Assembly (NCBI RefSeq): GCF_047495875.1
Contig: NC_092463.1
Span: 32,615,724-32,679,723, forward strand
Length of the DNA: 64,000 nucleotides
Reading direction: 5' to 3'
Source of the DNA: Pithys albifrons albifrons
Lineage: Eukaryota > Chordata > Aves > Passeriformes > Thamnophilidae
The notes beneath the pieces were generated by a model, which was not told where the DNA came from, did not search any database, and was given only the letters and a program-made list of their open reading frames with translations. Position numbers and translations under genes: made by a program. This document shows positions 44,301 through 56,300 of the stretch, piece after piece. Each line of letters opens with the position of its first letter. Within the stretch, counting starts at the first letter, position 1.

Positions 44301-47300
44301 TCCATCAGTAGACAAAACCTCTCAACATTGTAATCCTTGCTCTCTGATTATTACTGTATCCTGATTATCCTAAAGCTCTAGTCAATAAAACAGATTTATC
44401 TAGGCCTGTATTATGTATGAAATAAATTTATGATTCTATCTGATAAATGATAATACATTAAATTAATTTCTCCATCTGTGCATACACAGAAATCCAATAA
44501 AACCTGAAGATGTCTCAATTTATTAATTGAAAACAGCAATTATTCTTTAGAACAAAACAAGTCTATAGTTAATTACTGGGGAAAACCTTTCACTTAGTTT
44601 GAGGACTCTACTGGAAAACCACATTTAAGAATTTTAAATTAACTTCTTGTGAATAATAATGATTAAACTTTTCTGCCTTAGTATGTTTTTCTGTTGGTAC
44701 ATGTATTCCCTTATAACCCTTGATAAGTCCAGATGTTGTTCAATATGTTAAATCTGGAAAATCAGAGTTTTAGTCTTAAATGAGCATGAACTGATAATTT
44801 TTTCTCTTTGCAGTTTCCTCTTTGACTCTTTATAGTAACAGTGGCTGAATAGAGAATGAGTGACCCTTTTCACTTTCCATCCAGTTCTTATTTCTAAATT
44901 CTCTTCCATGCTTTGCAATAGAAAGCCATACAGAGCTCCTGGAAAAGGCACTGAAAGAGAGCAACGCAGATGCAACAGTTTAGTCTGGTCTAATCAGCCA
45001 TGCCAAGACAAGGTTGAGAGACGGGGATGTGACTAGCATGGTGTTTGCTAGTCACAGCCAGTGCACTGGATCTGTTTCGATGAACAAGAATATTTATACA
45101 TGAATATATACATATACAACTGACTGGGGATCTAGTTTTTCACTTCAACTATCCAACAAATAACTATGGAGCAGAAGGAGCCAGACTTTTCTTAGAAATG
45201 CACATCTGAAGAGACAGGAGCAATAGTCACAAATTTCAGCACAGGAAATTCTCAGATGGGAGGAGGAAAAATATTCAAGACAGTGATTCAGCGCTGGAAC
45301 AGGTGCCCAGAAAATTGCTGGGATCCATCCTGAGATTCAAACCTGAGTTGGCTAAGGACCTGCACACCCTAATCTAAATATGAACTTACTCCTGCTCAAA
45401 GACCCTGGACCACAGGACTTCCAAGGTGCATTCCAACCCACCAACCTACGTTTCTCTATGGTTTTCAGATATTTTTAATGGTTCTGTACAAAAAAACAAC
45501 ATGAAAATGGGCAACAGAACATTGTAATTTCTCAACTTTTCACACACATTTACTTGCTTCACTTTTATTCTTCTCATAAGGATTATACAATTTTAAAAAA
45601 CAGGGTGTCCATAACTTGAGGTTTTGATGAAGTTCTCCTATCTCCTGTTTAAACGGGGAAAAGTTGGATGTAACATACTTACGCAAGATACAGATCTGTC
45701 AACAGTTAGGTCAAGAGACACCAAATCTGAAACCACGTCTCCTGGAGTAGTGAAATGCAACTGACTGTTACAGAGGTGATCCATGAGCTCTTGTTTCTAT
45801 TTTAGATTAAGTTATTTTTTTCTGTTGTGGGTGTGTCAGATGTGATCCATGAGCTCTTGTTTCTATTTTAGATTATCTTTTTCTGTTGTGGGTGTGTGTG
45901 TTAACACCTACATATATACTCACATGCAGAGTTAAGTTTGTAACAATTTAAAACATATATACAGTACTGAAAAAACATTAGTATGAAAACTGCAACTGGT
46001 ATTTGTATTGGTGGCCTTGGAAGGAGGGGAAAGTAAAAAATATGTGGTATTATAATGGATTAGAATGTGACAATCTCAGATGAATTGAGTACTCTTGAAA
46101 GTATTCAAAATGGACCTACCTTAGCTTCCATTTTTAACCATTCAATTAGTATCTTTGCTCTTTCAGTTGTCAAAGTCAAGAACACTAAAAAGGTATAACG
46201 AACATGGCACTAAATGATACAAGACACCTAATACTGCTTTCTTTTGAGTAAGAAAGCAGCATTTAAAAAAATTATGAACTATATTGCAAAGAAGAATGAG
46301 TATGGCAAACAGGAACAATCTGCAGTGCAACTAATTTTGAATTATTAAAATTATTCAACTTTGGAGAGAGATTAATCAAAGGTTCACAGTAAAAATTACA
46401 CAAATCTGTCACAAACTTTGGTAAAGTGTTTGGTGCCAGGGGAAAAAAAAGTGGAAATCATTGCCCTAGACAAGGAGTAAGATATCTTACAAAATAGAAT
46501 CTTTTTTGCCATAATTATACAGATTAACTGGAAAGATAACACCTGTTAAATGAATAAATGTCTCTGCTTAAAATACTGTGTAGTATTTCAAAACCCTGGA
46601 AATACACCGGCTATCCAGACCTGGAGAGAAAACCCGAACTTACAGAAAACATTTCTTTTTCCTGTGACATTAAAGTGGAACCAGATTTCACTCTAAAATT
46701 TTCATTTCAGTGTTTAATATTGAAATCTCTTTCACTTCTTTCCTCTTAAAAGCCTGTATTAAATGCGCATTTTTGTTTCTCATTCTTTTTAACCAAAAAT
46801 ATTCGTTATTACAAAGCTTATTCTGGAATATGTGTTAAAAACCTGTTGGATTAAGGTTCTCCAAACATTTGTTTGAATTCTTGAGTCAAACTTCAGTCCA
46901 ATCCCTTTAAACTGAAGTTAGTTTGTCACTTTAAAGTCTAATCTGAAGACATAAAAACAGCAAATTGTATGGAACTCAATCTGTTTATCTGAAAAGGATG
47001 AAAGGGTTTGTGCTCCATCTGAATTTGAACTTTTGGTTCCACACTGTCTAGGTATTTCAAACCAGAGGTTTACACCATTAAGACATGCCTCTCACGATAA
47101 CTCTATCTTTCCTGTTAATATCCATGTTAAAAAGATAAATTAATGTCTTGATAAAGTAATAAAATAGTATCTTTAAATACTAAATGACAACTGTCAAGCG
47201 TCTATCAAAAATGCCATTTCAGTTGCAAGACGTGATATTTATCTTTTTTTTATTAAATCATTCTGGACAAATCTTGTAATAAAAGGTAAGTCACTAAGAG

Positions 47301-50300
47301 GAACATTAGTTCATTTCCTAATGACACACAAGAAAAGCCCTCTTTCACTTATTACCTTCGTCTCATCCCACTTCCAGGGTAATCTGCTTAAGGCTACCCT
47401 GGCCAACAAACTGTGAAACAAATCCAACGTACCCCATAACGCAGGCAGCTCCATTTAATATTGTTCAAATTATTTACATCTGAAGGGCTGCGCCTGTCTG
47501 GAGAGCTGGGCCCGACGCTTCTCTGGACTTGGTTTCTGCTACTCACATCTGTTTCAGCTTTAGACTTTCACTGGTATTCTGCCAGCAGCCACAACTTTTT
47601 AATGGCTACAATAAACTACAGAGACTCATCAAATCTTTGTTGTATGTGTTAAAATTATAACCTCTTCAATTAAAATTTTGATTTCAAAATTAACCAGAGC
47701 ATTAACAGAAGAAAAATATTTGAATGGGAATGTTCGAAAGAGATACATTTTTATATGACTTATTGTTTCTTTGTTTAAATGCAAGAAAAACTAATCACAG
47801 GAATGTTAGTTAGAATTCTGTTGCATATTTCTGAGTGATAAAATATCTGCATCTGAAAACACTTCCACAACCTTCGTCATTTCAAATCTATGCTGTCAAT
47901 AACTTTATATGTTAATTGCTTTGGCTGGGTTTCAAATACATCTTTACAAAGAAGAATTATGAAAACAATCTCAATATAACAAATTTTCTGTATTTGCTAT
48001 AAATGCCTAAAAAAATTTGCTCTGGAAAACATAAATCCATGATTAGAAGAAAGCTGGAGTTTCTATTTTAAGAGCTAAAATGTTCAGCTTTTCCTACTCG
48101 CTGTCGGTGTCTTTGCAACATAGAACAAATACGCTGTGAATGTCACAGCCTCAGTGCAGATCCTCCACGACTAAGACGCATGACAGCAGGACTACATGCT
48201 GAAAAAGTACAAGATCAAACACAGATCATGTTTCTGCAAAAACTAGCCCAAAGGAGGGCAGGCCAAGGGGCTTACGGGCCAAGCGATAAGAGGAGATAGA
48301 GCACTCACTTATGCCCGGGTCGAACAAACAACAACTGATACTTTCCTACCACTGTTAACCTTTGAAACTGTCCTAAAGATGGCAGTGACCTAATCCAGCA
48401 ATTTCTAAGGATAAACTATTTTGTAACGGTTTTCATCGCCGTACATTGAAAAAAATTCAAAACAGTCATATTGTTCAACTCAGACTATAAAAGGACTCTT
48501 CCATTCTGATTCAGAGATGTAAACATAACAGATTTTACAGGTTTTGATGCAGCTTCGCTCCCTAAATTCCATTTTCTACACAAAACTGCTGTAGTTGAAG
48601 TATCAACTTTTCTTTAACACATAAAGACTGGCCTAAAATATTCAGTCCTCATTTGCTGATTTTAGACAGTCATATGTAGCACAAAATAAAAAGGAAACTG
48701 CTTAGAATACTTAAAAGAACAAGCCTTCCTATTCTATTTCCACTCAGTACCTTGATTGATAGATGACTAGGGTTTCTGAATCCCTCTTTTTAAAAAACGT
48801 TTTAAAATGTTTATTTTATGTCCCAGGGTGAAAATATTTTGAACTGGAGCTTTCCATTTCCCTTTGCTGTGCCTTGGCAAGCTGTGTTTTATTTCTACAT
48901 TCATAGTATTCAACTCTTTCTTGTAGCTTTTGAATTGTTGTTATACAGAAGAAAGTATTTATGTTATGGAACTAACAGATACCTACAGTTAAACTCATGG
49001 TTCTGGAGAAGGCAGAGGAAAATTTACACAGCTAAAGAAATATTCAGAAAGATTTCTTTAAGGGCCTTTCAATTGTAAAAAGGAAAATTACTTTTCAGGA
49101 TCTCTACTTTCTTTTTTATTAAGTCATGAGTTTAATTTTTTTTGTTCTTCCTAATTTATGTGAGTAATTTGTGCCACAGTGTAAAAACTCTAAATGAATC
49201 AACACTATAAACCTAATTAGCAATAAGAAAACCTAATAAAGATCACATTTTAAACGGCACTTTGTTGTTAGCAAAACAAATGTGAAAGTTCCCAGTTACC
49301 TTCTAGATCTCTCTTCAGTTTCCTTAAGTCTTTTATTAGGTCTTCAAATTTAACTTGGGAGGCCTGGAAAAAATCTTGTGGTTCTGGTAAAGGAAAAATA
49401 CTCTTGTCTGTTCCTGCTTCCTAAACAAACAAACAAACAAACAAACAAGCCACTATGAAAATTGAATGCATTTGCAGTGAAATAAATTACTTTTTTTTGA
49501 ATTCTCATCTATGAAACAGTGGTACAAAACTACAGAAACAGCATATTTTAAATAATTTTTGTTAAAATAACATATATTTCATTCAAGATTACATACTGTC
49601 CATTCTGAATATTGAAACTTCCTTTTAGATGTTGTAAAGCAAACTGTGTACAATTTAAACTTTGAAACAAAACTGAACTCACAACCTTTCAGTTTATTTT
49701 ATGTCAATAAAAGTTTAGATAAGGGATTAGAAGTTTCTTAAAAACAGATAACAGGAATGCCTATTTTAATGCAAGAAGTGATCTTATGCCAGAAGTTTGT
49801 GGTTTTGCTCTCTCCCAATTAATTAAATATACATGTACTTTATAAGTGTAAATTGAAAACCATATTTATGTATTGCCTAAAGTATTTCACACAGATAAAA
49901 ACAAACAGTTTGATGGTTTATGTGGCTACAAAAACCACATCGGTTAATGTCTCTATGGAACTCCTCAGTATACATCTTATTTTTAGCACAGTAATAAAAA
50001 AACAGAAGTAAAACAAAACAAAACCAAGAACAAAGAAACAAACAAAACCCCCAACAAAACAAAGAAAATCCCAACCCTCTTTAAAAGTTCAAAGCAGTAT
50101 CTCCAGTGGAAGTTTAACACGTAAAGTATATATATAAGTGGTATTAATATGACATTGCTGTGTTATAAGCATTTACTAGTGAGTTTAAAACATGCACATA
50201 CTTGGGCACAGATTTCAAATCTGTAGTAAAGTAAAACTCCCAGGTTGGAGAACTAATTGTTCTGTGAGCAGGGAAAAGATAATTTTATTATTATAGAAAC

Positions 50301-53300
50301 ATAAACACTTTTTTTGGGAAAAGTGCAATGGATGACAATTTTACACTATGTTAATTTCCTCCCAAGAAAGACAAACTGTTTTGTTTTACAAAATTTCCTG
50401 AAGTTACAGTATAGTAGAAATTCTGCAGAAATATTCAGTATCAAACATGTAAATAAACTGATTAGAAAGCAACAACCTTACATCAGACCTACAAAGATAA
50501 AAAATAAGGAAGGAAAACAATAAGCCATCACATACTTAAAATCAATTAATAGTGACATGTTCATTTAAAACACAGTAGTTTCAATTTTTCACTCAGTAAG
50601 TTTGGACACCACTGGTATCAAAAAGCTTCATAAATGTAACTCACTCAAAGCAGCAGCCACATTTCCTCAACCCTGAACTTCATCTCCATCAGCTGACTCA
50701 TCTATCTTAAAACACCAATGTGTCATTGCCTTCTGTCATAAGAGAGAAACCATGCTTCTATCTTCCAGTGTAGTGACATCAGAAGGAAAGTTACAATGTT
50801 ACAGGAACTCTGATGTAATAAGACAGGTCTGGAGTGACCACCTGTCCAGGCTGCAACAATCACAGGCAACTGCCTGCAGTGGATCATTCAATTGCTAATG
50901 TTAAATTTTCCAAAGTCTTACCTTAAAACCTATAGCAAATTTCACGCCTATTGAGGCACACAACTATTATAAGAAAGCAAAATAAATGGAATTTGTTTTT
51001 CCATTAGTGGTATTAGGGTACTGTGTTCCGATTTCCAAAGAGCTAAAACAAACCCTTTCACAATCTCTTAAAGAAACCTACTTTTGGAGAGACTCGCACA
51101 GCAAATGAATCTTTTACCTTATCACAATGGCGGAGGTAATATATGACGACATAATCCACAAGATTAATACCACTATCCTAGGAGAAAAAAAAGGTTGTGT
51201 GATTTACACTGATTCAAGTGAGTGAAAATGTACTCTCTTCAAAACACGTGTTATTATTTTATATTGCTGTAAGAAATAGGACACAGAATATTTTAAGCCT
51301 TAACATTACTGACTGAAAACAAAAATCTTTTACAACACTGGCTTGATCAATGATGTAGAGTTTCTTTTGGTTCTAAATACCAGGTAGAAGTACATGCACT
51401 GGTACAAGCTGTCCCCATATTTTATTTAGTAACAAAAGGCATTACTGAATAATAATATTAACACAAATGATAATATTATTTAATAATATTACTCTTGAAC
51501 TTAATACTACCTAATATCATAGTCATCTCAGGTATATTAAGGTGACCTGAATTTCCTGATTTCTCTAGTCTCAATCATCTACATTGTTGATCTGAAAGAG
51601 GCATAGTTACTTTGCATATTTTATTCCAAATACGAAGTCAGGCAGCATGTAACTAAAAAGTATATTTCATACCCAGTTACCACACCAATTTCAATTTGCA
51701 CTTTATGGAATCACCATTTTCATGTTCCTGTACACAACTGTCCACAATATTTTATTTTGTTACATTTCACTGGGTCAGCATAGGCCAGATGAACAAAGGA
51801 AACATTATACATTACAAGGTAAGAGATATTTAACATTGGCTCTTTACCTCATGGAATTCAGCTCACGTAATGTTGCTTGCTGGCAATTCACAATAAGGGA
51901 GTAATGGAACACAGGAAGAATATCTTAATGTTCAAATATGTAAGACCCTGCTTTTTTCCTCCCTGCAATATGGCCTACCAAATACCTCTGAGGTTTCATG
52001 CCTGCCTGTAGCAGCTGGACCCTTTGAGTTTTTACGCACTTTGGAAACTAATTGAAACTAATAATATACTTATTTTGGCTACCAGGAAACTGTAAACACT
52101 GTAATTTTTTGTTAGCTTGTTTTGCTAAGGAACAAGTCTTATTCAATTACACTGTACATCACTGACTAATTTTTTTAATGCCTACTTTTGGAATGTACTG
52201 GCTAAATTCAGCCACATGAAAGGTCCCAGAGACAATTAAGGTCTATAAAGTTTAAAGGTAGGTGAAAGAGTAAGCCTAAACCATTACTTCTACTGAGAAA
52301 AGTCAGGCAAAACGCAGTTGTTTTACATTCTCCTTGAAGGCAGCTAGCCAAACAACAAACACCTGAGTAGCTGCAACTTCTACTGTGTCTTGTCATGGAG
52401 TAGGTCTGACATGAAAATTGATGGAACAGCTGAACCATCACAGTGAAGAGGAAAGTAAGAATTAGAATCACAGAGTCATTTAGGTTGGAAAATACCTCTA
52501 AGATTGTTGAGTCCAACTGTAAACTCAGCACTGAACTATGTTCCTAAGTGCCACATTTACATGTCTTTTAAATATCTCCAGGGATGACCATTCTACCACT
52601 TCTCTGGGCAGTCTGATAACCCATTTGGTAAAGAAATTTTTCCTAAGACCCAATCTAAAACTTCTCTGGCACAACTTGAGGCTGTTTCCTTTCATCCTAT
52701 CACTTGTTGCCTGGGACAAGAGACCCTGGCTACAATCTCCTTTCAGGTAATTTTAGAGAGTGGTAAGGTCTCCCCTGGGCCTTCTTTTCTCCAGTACAAA
52801 CAACCCCACATCCATCAGCTGCTTTCTCATAAGACTTGTGCTCCAGAACCGTCACCAGCTTCACTGCTCTTTGGACATGGTCCGGCATCTCAGTGCTTTT
52901 AGGAGATAAAGGACTCAAATCCATTGGAAAAGCTTTCATTAAGACAGTTGCTCACTGATCAAATTATTAAATGTGTTTTTACACTTTGTTAATGATGATG
53001 TTCAGAAGTGAAACAAAAAGGTCCCTAGACATACTGCTTTCTTGACATTGCTTCTCTCACAAATGTATTCTTATGTACACAAAGCATGAGGAACAAAAGC
53101 TTAAAATCTACCTTTCTTATAGTAAAGAAAGCACATCACGTAAGAACAGAGGAAGAACATGAAAGAAAAGGTTTTTTTCTCATCCTCCAAATATGTACCA
53201 ACATCAGCAGAAAGCAGCTCCTATTCTTCACTTCCTATATCCATGTGATGTCTACCTATATTTTGGTAAAGAAAGATTTCAGCAGTGTTTCCATTGCCTA

Positions 53301-56300
53301 CATTATCTGGCACCTTCTCCTCTGCCCTACTGAAATAAGAAACAAAGTAACCTCACCTCAAAAGGTGTTTAGAGTTTGATCCTGACTTTGATCCTAGCAT
53401 GACTAATCAAAAAGCAGCTAGTGGTTCTCAGTTTTTGACAAAATAATTTACTGCATCTATGAGCATTTTCTCATGCATGCCATTCAAAATTCATGTCCTA
53501 CATCCATTTCACTGACAATTAGAAACAAAGACTGAAAATATCCTGTGGAGTCTGACACCTCTCTGAAGAATGAAATCCTGCACATTTTGAATTTATATCC
53601 CTGATATATAATTTGTTAGTGTACATACTACACTGAATCTTTATTGGCATTTTGGTTTTGAACCTGATTTTAAAAACATTTTTACTCACACAGATCCACC
53701 CTAAGTTAAGCGCACAAAAAAAGAAATGGGGACATTTACCGGAGAAGATTTCAGCAGTCTATGCTCTCTGATTTCTCTCTACCCTATGGTAAGTAAGTCC
53801 TTGCCAGTAAGAGAGACACACAGAAGTTCTCACATAAGAGAATTATCCTAGCAGTACTGAATAGGAGAAGTTAAGAGATTATGGAAACACACACATGTGC
53901 AAAAGAAGGAGGTGAAAATCTGGGAGAAAACATGAAAACTGAACGAAGTGCTTTGCTTTTTCAAACAAGAATGATAAGAAACAAAATATTAACTTTTGAC
54001 AGCTGATGGAACAAAAAAGATCACTTGAGAAAAATTATCTTTAATTAAAAATTAGTACTTACTCTGCTTTTGACATCCTTTAGTTTGGGAAGTATCTCCA
54101 AACCGAATCCATCAGCTTGACCTCGGGTCCTATTCCCACCATTCATATAATTTCCAAAAGCCAGAATCAAACCCAAAATCTCCTTTACACTTTTCATGTT
54201 CAGCAAAGCCTAGAAAATGGATACTGGTTTGTAACTTCCACTGGCACAAAAATTCTCATTGCTAATATAAAATAGTTTTTTAAAAAATTTATTTTGCCTA
54301 AAGGTTTTGTTTCTTGACTGGTTTTGCCTTGGTACAGTAAGGGAAGCTGAAGCTGGTACAATAATCAAGAGTTTGACAGGAATACTTATTAGACTGTATG
54401 TCCCTAAGATACTATGCTTAACTTTATCTTTATGAAACAAATTATATGGCATTGTATACTATGTTAATGACAAAAGATTATTGGAAGAATACTAAACAGT
54501 CTTAGTAACCTTTAAAAATCTCACAGACAAGGTGGTTTATCATCAGTTTGCATAAGGCACAGTAAAACATGCTATTTCTGCTGCCACTATGTTAGACTCA
54601 GACTGTCACTCAGTCTGCTTCTCATTGGTCATGGTACTCTAAAATTCACACTCCTGGATCCGTACTTAATGCAGATATGAAAGGGCTAACTACTATGTCT
54701 CAAACCAGAAACACAGTGTAGAACTAGTAAATTATTTTCAGTTACATATAAGGACACCTGCCTTGTCAATTGAGAATCTAAGGCTACAGGCCCAATTCTT
54801 AACTATATAGCCTTATACACTGGAAAAATCAATTGCAGTGTGAACTCAGGAGAAGTAAGCTGAGGGCAGTATGACTTTCCCTATCTCATACTACACTGAT
54901 TTCTTACTTGGAAAGGAAACACCAAGTAACTATTTTTATTGCAAGGAAATCAAAAGAGATGGAGCACAGGTACTTTGCGTAAAGCTAATCAAAAGCAAAT
55001 CTTCAAATCAGAAAAAAAAATTAACTGTTCTGGCGAGATGTTAGAGCTTTAGGTCACTATTTAATTTCTCTCTTCATTCTTACAACATTCAACTTTTCAT
55101 ATTTTGTTATAATTTCAAAATCATTAGTCTTTTATAGCATAGAAATATTAGGTAGAGCTCTGTCAGGTAATAAAAAATCTGCTGTATCACAATTAACAGA
55201 AATTAAGAGATGCCAAGGGAAAGTAACAAGCTAATGAACACAACAAGTAAGTACTGGCATCAGCCATGGTATGCAAAAGGAAGAATGTCTTCAAGACCCT
55301 CTACTAAGCTTGACTGATATTTAATTTCTACTTTATGAAGATTATCTATTACAGTACCTAATATAAAAAATAATAAAAATCTACCATTCAAACACAAAAA
55401 AAAATCCATGTACTGCATAGGGCATCACACACAATTAATCTTCCCTTCTTCCTCCTTGTTTTGCTCTTATAAGCAGTTATACATTTAATATATTTTTATT
55501 TCCCTGGAAAGGCAAGAAACAGGTTTATGGTTTATCTCCTATGTTAAAAAAGAAGCATAAATACTCTAATATGTATTTAAGTTTTAATTTAGCTTTCATT
55601 AGGACTCACCTTGGAAGCACGAGTTATGATATCTACTTTCCGGTGCACTGATGTTATCCCTTCAGAGAAAACTGACTGGAAGATAATACACTGAGCTCGT
55701 TCTGCAAAGTTGGGGATCTGAGATAACTCATATAAAAATCTGTGGGGAAGAAGAGACTATTCAAAAATCTTTATAATTTTTATCTGTGCAGTACATAATG
55801 AATCAAGGCTGCAGTATCATGAAATATACATGCAATCTTTCCTACTTTGAATCAAGTCTCACAGAATTTGTAATTGTTATATTCTTTCTGGTAACAATGT
55901 GTTAAAAATCCTATTATTTTAAAGAAAAATGCACAACATTAATTGTTATCATGAGGCTGCATAGTAATAAATAGAAGAATCTCAAACCTAAATAGTTTGG
56001 ATTTTAAAAAAAAAGGAAGGAAAAGCCAGATAAACACTAAGTATTCCTTCCACTTACATGTTCTTGCTTCCCTTAAAAATGTGTCCAGAAATACTGAACT
56101 CAAGATATCCTGCAAGTTTATTTGTAAAATGTCTTCCAAGAAATTTCACCTAATTCTCTGCATCACTTTTCTTTTACTAACTTGCACCACAGTTTCAATC
56201 ATATAGCAGCATGTTTGTCATATGGAATTTTACCCAGCTGTGTATTTAGCTCTGAGTGTATCCAGTGTATCTGAGTGTATTCAGTCACTGTTCAGTGAAG

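Larger units (their letters stand above)
36837..49299 (-). other. FMN1 intron 6 (12.5 kb)
   Basis: It contains a CR1 scrap (38621-38702), a CR1 tail relic (45171-45466), a TTTA microsatellite (43105-43125), A-runs at 39182-39195 and 39720-39733, a hairpin (45028-45056), a 66-bp tandem duplication (45776-45902) and a CpG-enriched pocket (about 48099-48442). The 160-codon plus-strand frame at 43315-43797 matches no family I know and is probably random. Confidence 0.85.
49421..51117 (-). other. FMN1 intron 5 (1.7 kb)
   Basis: It begins (plus-strand low end) with the AAAC microsatellite that forms the exon 6 acceptor tract, followed by AT-rich sequence and an A/C-rich stretch at 49993-50075. No gene or transposon is recognised. 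A GLI-like GACCACCTG occurs at 50836-50844. Confidence 0.85.

Noticed and set aside
50836..50844. GLI-like site GACCACCTG
   Set aside because: Two mismatches to the GACCACCCA consensus; such sites occur often by chance.
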